From assembly GCF_018130385.1 (NCBI RefSeq), contig NZ_JAFCLU010000027.1, positions 26,617-90,616 on the forward strand: a stretch of DNA of 64,000 nucleotides, written 5' to 3'. The DNA comes from Bradyrhizobium sp. AUGA SZCCT0283. GTDB lineage: Bacteria; Pseudomonadota; Alphaproteobacteria; Rhizobiales; Xanthobacteraceae. Positions 26,921 through 36,227 of the stretch are shown piece by piece (position 1 is the first letter of the stretch; each line of letters begins with the position of its first letter). The notes under the pieces were generated by a model, which was given only the letters and a program-made list of their open reading frames with translations, was not told where the DNA came from and did not search any database. Made by a program: the position numbers and the translations under genes.

Positions 26921-26937
26921 TGTAACAGTGTGTAACA
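26921..26937. promoter_or_regulatory. Tandem TGTAACA direct repeat upstream of OmpR-type regulator
   Basis: TGTAACAGTG is followed at once by TGTAACAACG, giving two TGTAACA half-sites exactly 10 bp apart, the spacing recognised by OmpR/PhoB-class dimers. It lies 50 bases upstream of the regulator start and in the promoter region of the divergent secreted protein gene. Binding by the adjacent regulator is inference. Confidence 0.55.
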
Positions 26938-26986
26938 ACGGCGCCTCCGGCCTTGCACGGCGCGCGACCTTGTCCAGAATACGGCC

Positions 26987-27709
26987 ATGACTGTGCCCCT
27001 GGCCTCGCTCCTGATCGTGGAAGACGACCCCGAAATCAGCCGGCTGCTTGCCGACTTTCTGCAGCGGGAGGGATTTGAAGTCGAATGTGCCGACAGCGGC
27101 AAGGCGATGGAAGCCGTGCTGCAGCGGATGCGCCCGGATCTGCTGGTGCTGGATCTGATGCTGCCGGGCGAGGACGGGCTTTCGATCTGCCGGCGGCTGC
27201 GCGCCGACGACAATATCCCCATCCTGATGCTGACGGCGAAGAGCGACGAGATCGATCGCGTGGTCGGTCTTGAAATGGGTGCCGACGATTATCTGACCAA
27301 GCCGTTCGCGCCGCGTGAACTGCTGGCGCGGGTCCGCGCCATCCTTCGCCGCGTCAAGGCGGCGCCGGCAAAACTCCCGGTACGGCGCTACGCGTTCGAC
27401 CGGTTCGTGATCGATCTCGATTCGCGCAGCATCCAGTTCGGCGATGCTGGCGACGACTCGCTGCAGCTGACCAGCGCGGAATTCGACCTGCTCGGCTGCT
27501 TCGTGCAGCGGCCGCGCCGGGTGCTGACGCGTGACCAGATCCTCGACTGGACCCGTGGACGCTCGGCCGAACCGTTCGACCGCACCGTCGACATGCTGAT
27601 CTCGCGGCTGCGCAAGAAGCTCGATGCCGCGAGCCCGGGCTCCGGCCTGATCACGACGGTGCGCAACGGCGGCTATCTGTTCACGCCGTCCGTGAAACAG
27701 GTGTCGTGA
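26987..27709 (+). CDS. OmpR/PhoB family response regulator
   Basis: A 240-residue two-domain regulator. The receiver has the acidic pocket LIVEDDPE, the phospho-acceptor aspartate in LLVLDLMLPGEDG, the threonine in ILMLTAKSD, and the lysine in YLTKPFAPRELL. The C-terminal half is a winged helix (LTSAEFDLLGCFVQRPRRVL, RTVDMLISRLRKKLD). Its last codon overlaps the start of the histidine kinase gene, so they are translated together. A direct-repeat site at 26921-26937 suggests autoregulation. Confidence 0.96.
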   Translation: MTVPLASLLIVEDDPEISRLLADFLQREGFEVECADSGKAMEAVLQRMRPDLLVLDLMLPGEDGLSICRRLRADDNIPILMLTAKSDEIDRVVGLEMGADDYLTKPFAPRELLARVRAILRRVKAAPAKLPVRRYAFDRFVIDLDSRSIQFGDAGDDSLQLTSAEFDLLGCFVQRPRRVLTRDQILDWTRGRSAEPFDRTVDMLISRLRKKLDAASPGSGLITTVRNGGYLFTPSVKQVS

Positions 27710-29070
27710 TGCTGCGCGTGACGCTGGCGACCCGCCTTGCGCTGATCGTGATCGTCGCGTTTTCGGCGATCAGCATCACCATCATCGCGGTGTTCTATCG
27801 AACGTCGGTCCGGGAAAACGAGCTGGCGCGCCCTTCGCCGGGCCGGTTGGCGGCCATTGCGGAAATGGTCGAGCGGTCCGATCCGCGCATGCGCAGCGTG
27901 CTTCTTGAGGCCGCCTCATCGCCGCAATTCGTGGTCCGCGTCGAGGCCGCAGGCGCAACGCCGGCTCTGCCGCCGCGCGTCCTGCGAAATCAGCAAGCCA
28001 GGCTGGACGAGATGTATTCCTCCGCGCTCCCCGGCCGTGATGTCACGGTTGCGCCGACAACCGCTGCGACCCACGACCGATGGTTTCCGCGGCTGGCGCG
28101 AGCGATGTCGAACGCGGTTGAGTTCAGGATCGGGCTGAATAACGGGGAAACGCTGGTTGTCGACGCAACGACCCGCTTGCCGGTGACGCCGTTCGGTCTG
28201 CCGGTCGGTCTCGGTGCCGGATTGTTCGGCACCATCGTGGCGCTACTGGCCTTGCTGGTCATGCAGCGCGAAACCCGGCCGCTGGCACAGCTTGCCGCCG
28301 CCGTCGACCGGGTCGATTTGTCGACCGATCCGCCGCCGCTGCCCGAGGCGCGCCGCAGCGCGCCGGAAATTCGCGCGGTCATCGCCGCATTCAACCGCCT
28401 GCAGACGCGGCTGAGCGAGATGATGCGGTCGCGCATGACCCTGATCGGCGGCATCGCCCATGACGTCAGGACGTTTGCGACGCGGCTGCGGCTGCGCGTC
28501 GAGAAGATCCCTGACGCGGCCGAACAGCAGCGCGCCATTGCCGACATCGACGACATGATCCGCCTGCTCGACGACGCGCTGCTGTCGAGCCGCGTCGGCG
28601 CCGGGCAGCTCTCCCAGGAGATGGTGGACTTCGCGGCGTTGGTGCGCATGGAAACCGATGACCGCCGCGCTCAGGGAAGTCACGTCGAACTCTCGGCAGA
28701 TGAGGCCACGCGCGGTGTCATTGTGCTCGGCGACCGTCTGGCGCTCCGGCGCATCGTCGCCAACATCGTCGACAACGCCATCAAATACGGTCGCGTTGCC
28801 CGCCTGCGGCTGCAACTGGAAAATCCCGCCATCGTCCTGACCGTCGATGACGAAGGGCCGGGGATTCCTCCGGACCGGCGTCAGGCCATGCTGGAGCCGT
28901 TCAATCGGCTTGAGACGTCGCGCAATCGCGCAACCGGCGGCGCGGGGCTCGGACTAGCGGTCGCGCGCAGCCTGGTGGAAGCGCATGATGGAACGATCGG
29001 CCTGGCGGCGGCGCCGGGCGGCGGCACGCGCGTGCGCATCGGATTGCCGGTGTTCCGTCCCGACGCTTGA
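27709..29070 (+). CDS. Sensor histidine kinase (EnvZ-like)
   Basis: A 453-residue membrane kinase from ATG 27709 (a GTG one codon earlier is possible). One membrane segment near the N-terminus, a periplasmic sensor of about 130 residues, a second segment (LGAGLFGTIVALLALLVM), a HAMP linker, then the H-box GGIAHDVRTFATRLRLRVEK and ATP-binding motifs NIVDNAIKYG, DDEGPGIPPDRR and GGAGLGLAVARSLVEAHDG. The H-box reads HDVRTF where HDVRTP is usual. It pairs with the upstream response regulator; the signal is unknown. Confidence 0.95.
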   Translation: MLRVTLATRLALIVIVAFSAISITIIAVFYRTSVRENELARPSPGRLAAIAEMVERSDPRMRSVLLEAASSPQFVVRVEAAGATPALPPRVLRNQQARLDEMYSSALPGRDVTVAPTTAATHDRWFPRLARAMSNAVEFRIGLNNGETLVVDATTRLPVTPFGLPVGLGAGLFGTIVALLALLVMQRETRPLAQLAAAVDRVDLSTDPPPLPEARRSAPEIRAVIAAFNRLQTRLSEMMRSRMTLIGGIAHDVRTFATRLRLRVEKIPDAAEQQRAIADIDDMIRLLDDALLSSRVGAGQLSQEMVDFAALVRMETDDRRAQGSHVELSADEATRGVIVLGDRLALRRIVANIVDNAIKYGRVARLRLQLENPAIVLTVDDEGPGIPPDRRQAMLEPFNRLETSRNRATGGAGLGLAVARSLVEAHDGTIGLAAAPGGGTRVRIGLPVFRPDA

Positions 29071-29094
29071 CGATGGGTTTTTTGAGCGGAGTGC

Positions 29095-29889
29095 TCAATC
29101 CTTCCGGAACACGATCGAGGCCATCCAGCCGGTCATCAGCGCCATGAAGGCGGTGATCAGCCCGTAGACGAAGCCGTGCTGCTGCGCCGTGGTGGCGACG
29201 AACTGCTCGAAGCCGACCTTGACGATTTCGAACGCGGTGTCGGTCTTGGCCACCAGCGCGCCGTCGGCGAACAGCTTGATCTCGACGTTATAGAGACCGA
29301 TCGGCACCTCCGCGGGCAGGGGAATGCCGGTGCGAAACAGCGTCGGCGTCAGGAACGTCACCGCCGAGGTCTCCTCGCGATAGAGGCCGTGCTGCCGGCG
29401 CAGCCGCACGAAGGCGCTGCGGAACACGTCGTCCGGCACCACGTCGGCATAATCGCCGCTGACGCGCTGGGTCAGCAATACGTTGTTCAGCCCGATCTGC
29501 TGCCGCCGCTGCACCTCGGGCGAGGCGATGGCGTCGAACGGCCGGTTGGAGAACAGCGCCAGGTAGCTCGGCACTTTCAGGAACTGCCGGGAGTCGGTGT
29601 TGATCCAGATCCCGAACCGGCGCTCCTTGCGGCGGGTGACCATGTCGGCGCGCGGGCCGGCAACCGTCACCACCAGATCGTAAGTGCGATTGGCCGGCGT
29701 GGTGGCGTCCTTCTCCACCGAGCCGAACAGCACGAGCTCCTCGCCGGAGTAATTCGGCGTCACGGTGACGCGGTGGTTCGACACCGACACGATCAGCCGC
29801 TCGGCCCATGCGGGCGAGGCCGCGAGCGCCATTCCCAGGAGCAAGCTGAGCAGCAGCCCGACCAGCGTGAGCGCGAGGCGCGCGATCAT
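29095..29889 (-). CDS. TIGR02186 family membrane-anchored periplasmic protein
   Basis: A 264-residue protein with a signal segment (LALTLVGLLLSLLLGMALA), a large periplasmic domain (ERLIVSVSNHRVTVTPNYSG, RRFGIWINTDSRQFLKVPSY, QRVSGDYADVVPDDVFRSAF) and a C-terminal membrane anchor (VYGLITAFMALMTGWMASIV). It matches the TIGR02186 family of unknown function that is regularly encoded beside TauE/SafE exporters. Its ATG overlaps the stop of the upstream exporter gene (ATGA), which supports a joint role in sulfite or organosulfur export. Confidence 0.9.
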   Translation of the reverse strand: MIARLALTLVGLLLSLLLGMALAASPAWAERLIVSVSNHRVTVTPNYSGEELVLFGSVEKDATTPANRTYDLVVTVAGPRADMVTRRKERRFGIWINTDSRQFLKVPSYLALFSNRPFDAIASPEVQRRQQIGLNNVLLTQRVSGDYADVVPDDVFRSAFVRLRRQHGLYREETSAVTFLTPTLFRTGIPLPAEVPIGLYNVEIKLFADGALVAKTDTAFEIVKVGFEQFVATTAQQHGFVYGLITAFMALMTGWMASIVFRKD

Positions 29890-30869
29890 CCGGTCACCCC
29901 GGTTTCGCGGATGGTGAAGAGATCCTCGGGCCGGATCACCAGTTCGACCGCAAACCGGACGCCGACGGCCAGCACCAACAGCCCGAGCAGCAGCCGCAGA
30001 TGTTCGCCGCGGATTTTCTGCCCGGCGCGCGCGCCGAACTGCGCGCCGGTGACGCCGCCGACCATCAGAATCAGCGCCAGCACGGCATCGACCAGATGAT
30101 TGGTGATGGCGTGCAGCATGGTGGCGAACACCATCGTGACCAGCGTGAGCACCATTGAGGTGCCGATCACGGTCGAGGTCGGCACCCGCAGCACGTAGAT
30201 CAACAGCGGCACCAGGATGAAGCCGCCGCCGATACCCATCACGGCGCCGATGAAGCCGATGACCAGGCCGATCACCACGACGGGAATCACGGAAAGATAG
30301 ATCTTCGAGCGCTTGAAGCGCATCTTCAGCGGCAAGCCATGGATCCAGACGTGGCTGCCCGGGCGGCGCGTGGTGACCGGACCGCCGCGGCGGGCCCGCA
30401 ACAGCGCCCGCAGGCCCTCCCAGAACATCAGGCCGCCGACGGTGGTCAGCAGGATCACGTAGGACATCGCGATCATCAGATCGAGCTGACCCAGCGAGCG
30501 CAGCAGCGTGAAGGTCCAGACCCCGAGCGCCGTGCCCATACTGCCGCCGGTCAACAGCACCGCCGCCAGCAGTGGGTCGATGGCGCGCCGTCGCCAATAG
30601 GAGATCGCGCCGGAAAACGAGGAGGCGGCGATGTGGCTGGCGACGGAGGCGACCGCGACCGCGGGCGCGATGCCGACGAAGATCAACAGTGGCGTCATCA
30701 GGAAGCCGCCGCCGATCCCGAACATGCCGGACACGAACCCAACCGCCGCGCCCATCGCCAGGATGAGGAAAACATTGACTGGAATGTCGGCGATCGGGAG
30801 GTAGAGCTGCACGCGCGTCTGCTTTTGTAGCTTTGCCGCAAGAGACGGCCGGGAGGCCGCTGAGGGCAT
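29886..30869 (-). CDS. TauE/SafE family sulfite exporter
   Basis: About 327 residues from ATG 30869; a GTG at 30812 (beginning QLYLPIADIPVN after the start) would give 308 residues and may be the true start, since the extra N-terminus is Lys/Arg-rich and unlike the family. Two repeats of the TauE fold are visible, each with a glycine-rich loop: FVSGMFGIGGGFLMTPLL and FIGAVMGIGGGFILVPLL. Members export sulfite or sulfoacetate, protecting against reactive sulfur. The stop overlaps the start of the TIGR02186 gene, which forms the second half of this operon. Confidence 0.93.
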   Translation of the reverse strand: MPSAASRPSLAAKLQKQTRVQLYLPIADIPVNVFLILAMGAAVGFVSGMFGIGGGFLMTPLLIFVGIAPAVAVASVASHIAASSFSGAISYWRRRAIDPLLAAVLLTGGSMGTALGVWTFTLLRSLGQLDLMIAMSYVILLTTVGGLMFWEGLRALLRARRGGPVTTRRPGSHVWIHGLPLKMRFKRSKIYLSVIPVVVIGLVIGFIGAVMGIGGGFILVPLLIYVLRVPTSTVIGTSMVLTLVTMVFATMLHAITNHLVDAVLALILMVGGVTGAQFGARAGQKIRGEHLRLLLGLLVLAVGVRFAVELVIRPEDLFTIRETGVTG

Positions 30870-31092
30870 GGTTTCTGTTGTATTTGCCGGCAGTGGGATC
30901 CGGTTCGCGCATGCACCTTTGCGTGCGCAGGGCCGGTTCCCGCGCCTTTGCATAACTGAATTCGGGGGGATGAGGGACTAAAAATGCCCGGGAAGGCAAA
31001 TTTTTGCCTGATATGGCCGCGCGTTCATCAGGACATTGAAACGCTGTGACAAATCCGCGGGGCGCGCGCGCAGGTCGGTTGGTGGGGCTGGC

Positions 31093-31896
31093 TCAGGGCT
31101 TTCCGAGCGGGTCGGTGACGAGGTTCATCGCCAGCGCCTGTTTGGGGCTGAGCCAGCGAATGTCCCGGGTCTCGGACATCGCCTCCACGATTGTCGACGA
31201 GACCCCCATTTTGGTCATGTAGCCCAGCACGGCGCCGGCAATCCGCTGCGCCTCGGCGACGGGGTCGTTCACGGGCCGGGTTGTGACAAACCGATGAACG
31301 CCCAATGCCGAGCCCAATACGCCGAAGCGGGTCTTGCCTCCGGCATAGACGAGCACGCAGGCGCTGGCGCAATAGCCCGGCTTGACGCGGCCGGAGGCGT
31401 CGGCGCTGCCGACCGCGGTCGCGAGCGAGCGCTGTCGCACGATCTCGCCCATGATCGTGGCCTGGTTCAGATCGCCGCCGGGAGAGGCCAGCAGGACGAT
31501 GTCGCCCGCTGCGAGATTGGCCTGGTCCAGCCTGCCGCGAAACCAGTTCGCGGCGGCAGGGCCGATCGTCCCGCTGACGAACAGCGCCCGCCGGCCCTGG
31601 CTCGAACCATCAAGATGGAGCGTGTCGATCACCTGCGATGTCAGGCTGGGCGAGACGTACTGGTCCTTCCAGTAGTCCCAGGCCTCCGGCTGCGACAGGT
31701 CCCGGTAGGCGCGAATAACGACGCCGGAAACCAGCAGGATGAAGATGGCGACCGACCAGAAATGCCGTTTGCGCCGGGGCGGCTGCACCGGCGGCGCCGG
31801 GGCCTGACCGGCCGGTATGCGCGGCGGGGCGACCGCAGGGCCGGTCGGCGACCTGCGGAAGCGATTTTCCCCGCTTTGGTTGTCTTCGGTCGACAA
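31093..31896 (-). CDS. Membrane-anchored ClpP-like protein (COG3904 type)
   Basis: A 267-residue protein. A proline-rich cytoplasmic N-terminus (PPRIPAGQAPAPPVQPPRRK) leads to one membrane helix (WSVAIFILLVSGVVIRAY), then a periplasmic ClpP/crotonase-like domain: LFVSGTIGPAAANWFRGRLD, IVLLASPGGDLNQATIMGEI and GYCASACVLVYAGGKTRFG. The SPGG loop and the serine of CASAC correspond to the oxyanion and nucleophile regions of ClpP-type peptidases. The small protein at 692-1162 carries the same CASAC signature. Substrate and activity are unknown. It follows the Sel1/PodJ-like gene on the same strand. Confidence 0.82.
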   Translation of the reverse strand: MSTEDNQSGENRFRRSPTGPAVAPPRIPAGQAPAPPVQPPRRKRHFWSVAIFILLVSGVVIRAYRDLSQPEAWDYWKDQYVSPSLTSQVIDTLHLDGSSQGRRALFVSGTIGPAAANWFRGRLDQANLAAGDIVLLASPGGDLNQATIMGEIVRQRSLATAVGSADASGRVKPGYCASACVLVYAGGKTRFGVLGSALGVHRFVTTRPVNDPVAEAQRIAGAVLGYMTKMGVSSTIVEAMSETRDIRWLSPKQALAMNLVTDPLGKP

Positions 31897-32005
31897 TCGG
31901 TCCTCGTTGCATGCCGACCCGCAGGATCGGGCCAGCCCGAAGCATTATACGAATTTATGGCCGAGGATATGGCGGCGATGCCGGCGGCATTGCGACCCGT
32001 TTTTC

Positions 32006-35000
32006 TTAATGAATGGCGGCGGTGCGCTTGCTCGCGGCCGGCTTGGCGCCGGGCTTGCCCGTGGCGGGCGCCGGGGCCGAATCCCAACCACCGGCGGGTG
32101 CCGCCACGTTGACGACGTCGTCGGGCTGCGGTTCCGGCGTAAAGGTCTGGATCGCAAGCCTGGCGGCCGCCAGCGACTGGGCGTCGAGGCGCTTGGCGAT
32201 ATCGTCGCGCTTGCGCCCCGCATCCGCATCGCCCTGGGCCGCGGCGAGGCTGAACCATTTGAAGGATTCGGCGAGGTTCTGTTCGACGCCGATGCCGCGG
32301 GCATAGAGGATGCCGAGGTTGAACTGGCTGTCGGCGACGCCGCGATCGGCGGCCTTGCGGAACCAGGTCGACGCGCTCTTGTAGTTGGCGCCCTTGCCGC
32401 CGCCATCGGCGTCGAGCACGGCCAGATTATGCATCGCCTTGGCGCTGCCGCGCTCGGCCGCCTGCTGGTAATAACGCCGCGCAATATCGACGTCCTTTTT
32501 CACGCTGAGGCCCTTCTCGTAGAAGGTCCCGAGCCGGAAGATGGCGGGCACCACGCCGGCCTGCGCCGCGCGGTCGTACCATTTGGCGGCCTCGTCGAGA
32601 TTCGGGGCAACGCCCTTGCCTTCGGCAAAGCGCACGCCGACTTCGTAAGCCGCGGCCGGGTCGCCCTTCAGCGCGGCGGCGCGCAATACCGGGCCGCCGA
32701 TGCCGTCAGGCAGCCGCTCGGTCGGCGGCACGGCGATCATGGCAAGCTTGCCGCCGGTGGCCGGCATCGTCGTGATCGCGCCGGTGACGTCGCTGGCTGC
32801 GGCCGGCGCCGGCGCGGCCGGCGGCGGGACGGCGATCCGCGCGCTGTCCAGCGTGTTGGGTGCGGAAGAATTGTTCGACTGCTTCTCGACCGGCGTCGGC
32901 GAGATCATCAAGGGCGCCGGCGCCGCGGGCATTGCGGGCCTGGGGCTGCTCTCCGCCGGCGCAGGCGCCGGAGCGGCCGGCTCGCTGGATTGTTCCATCA
33001 TCGGCAGTTGCAGCACGCTGCCGGTGTCGAGCAGCGTCATCGCCATCTTGAACGTGCCGAGCACGATCACGACCACGCTCGCGCCGACCAGCAGCGAGCG
33101 GATCTTGGAGGAAATGTTCGAGGGCGTCTTGTCGTCCGCCTTGGCCTTGTCGCCGCCCTTGTCCTTTGGCGCGGCCTTTGCCGAACGTCCCGCCTTCTCG
33201 GGGGGTGGCGCGGCGGCTGCGGCCTGCGCGGCGCGGCGTGCTGCGGCAATGAAGCTCGACGAACTGACCGGCTCCTTGGGTGCGGAAGCGATCTCGCTGA
33301 TCGCGTTTTCGGAAGCCGCGATCCGTTCCGACGGCGAAGACATGCGCGCGGGTGGCCGCGTGCCCGGTTCGAGCGGATGATCCGGCGGCAATTCCGGCGC
33401 GATTGCGGTGCGGGGCGCGGCGGCATGCGGCTCCAGGATTTCGCTGATCGCCCGCGGCGGCAATGGCGGGGCGACCGGTGCAGCCGGCGGAGCCGCGTGG
33501 AATTCGCGCGGCGCGGCGGCAAACGATTCCTGAAAACTCCCCTGCTGCGCGGCGGGATTCGGCAATTCCGGTTTCGCCTGCAGCGGTGCAAAGTTCTGCG
33601 GCGGCACCGCCGCGCGCGGCGCTTCCTCGCGCTTTTCGAGTAATGCCGCGGGAGCCAAGGCAGGCGGGGGAGATGAGGGCGCGGCGCGCACCGTGCGCAG
33701 ATCGCCTTCGATCATCGACAAGCGATCGACCACATGGCCGAGCGTGCTGTGAACGGTCTCCAGCGAGTCCTGCGTGCGGCGATCGGTTTCCGACTGGCTG
33801 AAGCGGATGTCGGACAGCTCGCGCTTGACCAGATCGACGATGCCGGAGTCCATCGGCTGGGCCGTGTCGCCGGAATTGCGGTTGGAATCGGCGAGCGCGA
33901 CCAGGCTGGCGTGCTGGCGTTCGAGCGAACGCAGAATATCGTGCAGTCCTTCCTCGACCCGTCCGAGGTCGATGGCAGGCGCGGCGGAACGATCGCCGGA
34001 GGCTTCCAGGCGCTCCAGCAGATAGGATACGCGCTGTTCGAGATGGGCAAAGGCCGACGCATTGTCGTTGCCGACCGGGATGCGGTCGAGCCGTTCCGAC
34101 AGCGAGCGCACCGCGTTTTCGAGATATTCCGAATGCTCGCTGGCGGCCGGCGGCTGCCTTGTTTCCAGCGTCGAGGTCAGCGCGGCCAGGCGCTGCTCGA
34201 GCATGCCGAAGGCGTCGCTGTTGCCGTCGAAGCGGGAAAGCTGGTCGACCTTGGCCGACAGCGTGTGCACGTCTTCGGCGAGCCGGGCCAGCGCGTCGTT
34301 GGAGGCGACGTTGGAAACTATGCCGCGCAGCGCCGCGATCGCGCTTTCGAGCTGCTGCACGGTCGACGGATCGTCGTTGGAGCGCAGGATCAGGTCGAGC
34401 TTGGCGCCAAGATTTCGGATCGCCTCGTCGTAGCCGGTGAGCTGCTCGGCCGGTGTCAGCGAGCGCAGTACCTCGCGGATTTCGCCGAGCGTGCGCTCGA
34501 TGCCGGCCAGCGTCTGGCCGTCGCTGCCGTGCTGTCTGTTTTCGTCGATGCGGCGGGACAGCGAGCGGATTTCGTTCTCGAGCGATTCGATCTCCCGCCG
34601 CGGCACCGCCTCGGTGATGGCGTGGCGGATTTCGGCGAGTTCGCTGCGGAAGGCGGCAATCGACTCCTCGACATGATCGGGACGCTGTAGCGCTTCGATC
34701 TGGCTGGTGATCTTGAGCAGGTGCCGTTCGAGCGAAGAAAAATCCGGACCGGCCGGCGCTGCCTGCATCATGGGCTGCGCAGAATTGGGCTGAGCGGGAG
34801 AGGCCGCTGGCGCGGCATGGCGCGGCGGCATCTGCCGCGGCGGCGGACTGTCGAGTTCGTTCTGGCGCGCGGCGATTTCGGCGATCGCAAAATCCATCGA
34901 GGCCGGACTGAGCGGCGGCGCGGGGCGATAGACCTGGGCTGCGGCACGCTCGACCATGTCGGTCTGACGCTGCTTTTCCTGCATCTGGACCTGCCGGGCC

Positions 35001-35359
35001 GGCGCGGGGTTGGAGATCTGCGACAGCCGCGCGTCGAGGCGCGAAATGGCCTCGTTGAGCTGTCGCGCCACCGTCGGCTCGCCACGGACGGCTTCGCCAC
35101 GGGCCGCGGGCCGCGAAATCTGCTCGATCTGCTTGGTGATTGAATCCAGCCGCTGGTGAATGTCCGCCACGTCGGGGATTTGCCGCGGCATCGCCGGCCG
35201 CTGCTCGGAAGGCGCGCTGAAGCTGGGCGGGGCTGGTTCGCCGACGGTCGAATTGAGCCAGTCGTTCAGCGACATGCCGGCGCGGCGCGCCGCCGCCTCG
35301 GCCCTTTCGCGGACGGAGGGATCGATGCCGTCAACACTCCACGATACGCGCGAATTCAT
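32006..35359 (-). CDS. Sel1-repeat, coiled-coil membrane protein (PodJ-like)
   Basis: A 1117-residue protein starting MNSRVSWSVDGIDPSVRERA at 35359. Residues about 1-40 resemble a ribbon-helix-helix-like segment (AEAAARRAGMSLNDWLNSTV). About 200-560 are long heptad-type coiled coils (IESLENEIRSLSRRIDENRQ and similar). A Pro/Ala-rich stretch precedes one membrane helix near 755-775 (LLVGASVVVIVLGTFKMAM). The periplasmic tail has four Sel1 repeats (about 890-1060: YEVGVRFAEGKGVAPNLDEA and on). The architecture is that of the Caulobacter polar organiser PodJ and rhizobial PodJ homologues, which set up the new pole. The lysozyme-like peptidoglycan-binding end of PodJ is not evident. Confidence 0.85.
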   Translation of the reverse strand: MNSRVSWSVDGIDPSVRERAEAAARRAGMSLNDWLNSTVGEPAPPSFSAPSEQRPAMPRQIPDVADIHQRLDSITKQIEQISRPAARGEAVRGEPTVARQLNEAISRLDARLSQISNPAPARQVQMQEKQRQTDMVERAAAQVYRPAPPLSPASMDFAIAEIAARQNELDSPPPRQMPPRHAAPAASPAQPNSAQPMMQAAPAGPDFSSLERHLLKITSQIEALQRPDHVEESIAAFRSELAEIRHAITEAVPRREIESLENEIRSLSRRIDENRQHGSDGQTLAGIERTLGEIREVLRSLTPAEQLTGYDEAIRNLGAKLDLILRSNDDPSTVQQLESAIAALRGIVSNVASNDALARLAEDVHTLSAKVDQLSRFDGNSDAFGMLEQRLAALTSTLETRQPPAASEHSEYLENAVRSLSERLDRIPVGNDNASAFAHLEQRVSYLLERLEASGDRSAAPAIDLGRVEEGLHDILRSLERQHASLVALADSNRNSGDTAQPMDSGIVDLVKRELSDIRFSQSETDRRTQDSLETVHSTLGHVVDRLSMIEGDLRTVRAAPSSPPPALAPAALLEKREEAPRAAVPPQNFAPLQAKPELPNPAAQQGSFQESFAAAPREFHAAPPAAPVAPPLPPRAISEILEPHAAAPRTAIAPELPPDHPLEPGTRPPARMSSPSERIAASENAISEIASAPKEPVSSSSFIAAARRAAQAAAAAPPPEKAGRSAKAAPKDKGGDKAKADDKTPSNISSKIRSLLVGASVVVIVLGTFKMAMTLLDTGSVLQLPMMEQSSEPAAPAPAPAESSPRPAMPAAPAPLMISPTPVEKQSNNSSAPNTLDSARIAVPPPAAPAPAAASDVTGAITTMPATGGKLAMIAVPPTERLPDGIGGPVLRAAALKGDPAAAYEVGVRFAEGKGVAPNLDEAAKWYDRAAQAGVVPAIFRLGTFYEKGLSVKKDVDIARRYYQQAAERGSAKAMHNLAVLDADGGGKGANYKSASTWFRKAADRGVADSQFNLGILYARGIGVEQNLAESFKWFSLAAAQGDADAGRKRDDIAKRLDAQSLAAARLAIQTFTPEPQPDDVVNVAAPAGGWDSAPAPATGKPGAKPAASKRTAAIH

Positions 35360-35561
35360 GCTTTCGTCCGGTTCCGCTTCGGCGCCCCACCTGCGCCATC
35401 AGCCTCCCCGCGCGTCCCACAGAAGAGACAACAGAAATTCTCGCGCAGGTCGCCTGCCTCGGAACTGACTTTTGTTCGTTACGGTAAATAACGGGTTAAG
35501 GAATGGGACGGACGGCCCTAAAAGTTACCGGGCGGCCAAATCGGCCAAAGCGTTTTCCAAG

Positions 35562-35589
35562 CCGGTTCGCGTCACGAAAACGCGTCAAA
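35562..35589. repeat. 28-bp shared intergenic motif, copy 2
   Basis: Starts CCGGTTCGCGTCACG and ends AAAACGCGTCAAA; 25 of 28 bases match the copy at 8207-8234. It lies between the 3' end of padR and the promoter region of the PodJ-like gene. Confidence 0.6.
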
Positions 35590-35599
35590 TTAAAGGGCT

Positions 35600-36193
35600 C
35601 TACCCGTTGTTTTCCCGCTTGTCCTCGAGGGGCACGACGTTGGTCCGCTCCGTGCCGGAAGTGAGGGCCGACAGCGCCTCGATCGCCTCTTCGCACCACT
35701 CGGCCACGGCGCGCTCGTGGCTGAGGCCGATGCGAAGGCCCAGTAGCTTGCCGACATCGGCCGGCGGCGCGGTGCCGTCGGGAAAACGTTTGTTGAGCAG
35801 GCGCTCGTAGCGGGCGCAACGGTCGCGGTGGTGTTCCAGCCGCGCCATCAGGTCGGTGCGCAACGGTTCGATGTCGACGCTGTCGAGCGCATAGAGCCGC
35901 ACCAAAAGGTCGTCCTTGATCGAGGCCGGGACGCTCGGCCGCGCGGCCCAATGCCTGAGCGCGGCGCGCCCTTCCGGCGTGAGCGTATAGACCAGCTTGT
36001 TCGGCTTGCCGGATTGCACCACCTCGCGGCCCTGGATATGGCCGCGGTCGCGAAGCTTGGTGAGCTCCCGATAAATTTGCTGGTGGTCGGCCTTCCAGAA
36101 GAATCCAATGGAGTTGTCGAACGTCTTGGCGAGCTCATAGCCCGTCATCGGACGTTCGGTCAGGCAGGCGAGAATCGCGTCACCAAGCGCCAC
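35600..36193 (-). CDS. PadR family transcriptional regulator
   Basis: A 197-residue repressor. The N-terminal winged helix contains DAILACLTERPMTGYELAKT, FFWKADHQQIYRELTKLRD and SGKPNKLVYTLTPEGRAALR, typical of PadR/Vir-type proteins with a helical C-terminal dimerisation domain. It is divergent from the NTF2-like gene at 36323 and from the fatty-acid degradation cluster beyond. A palindrome at 36228-36245, 35 bases upstream of its start, is a probable operator. Control of the neighbouring acyl-CoA genes is inference. Confidence 0.93.
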   Translation of the reverse strand: MALGDAILACLTERPMTGYELAKTFDNSIGFFWKADHQQIYRELTKLRDRGHIQGREVVQSGKPNKLVYTLTPEGRAALRHWAARPSVPASIKDDLLVRLYALDSVDIEPLRTDLMARLEHHRDRCARYERLLNKRFPDGTAPPADVGKLLGLRIGLSHERAVAEWCEEAIEALSALTSGTERTNVVPLEDKRENNG

Positions 36194-36227
36194 GACGCCG
36201 GCCTCCGGATTTAACAGTGATTGACAT

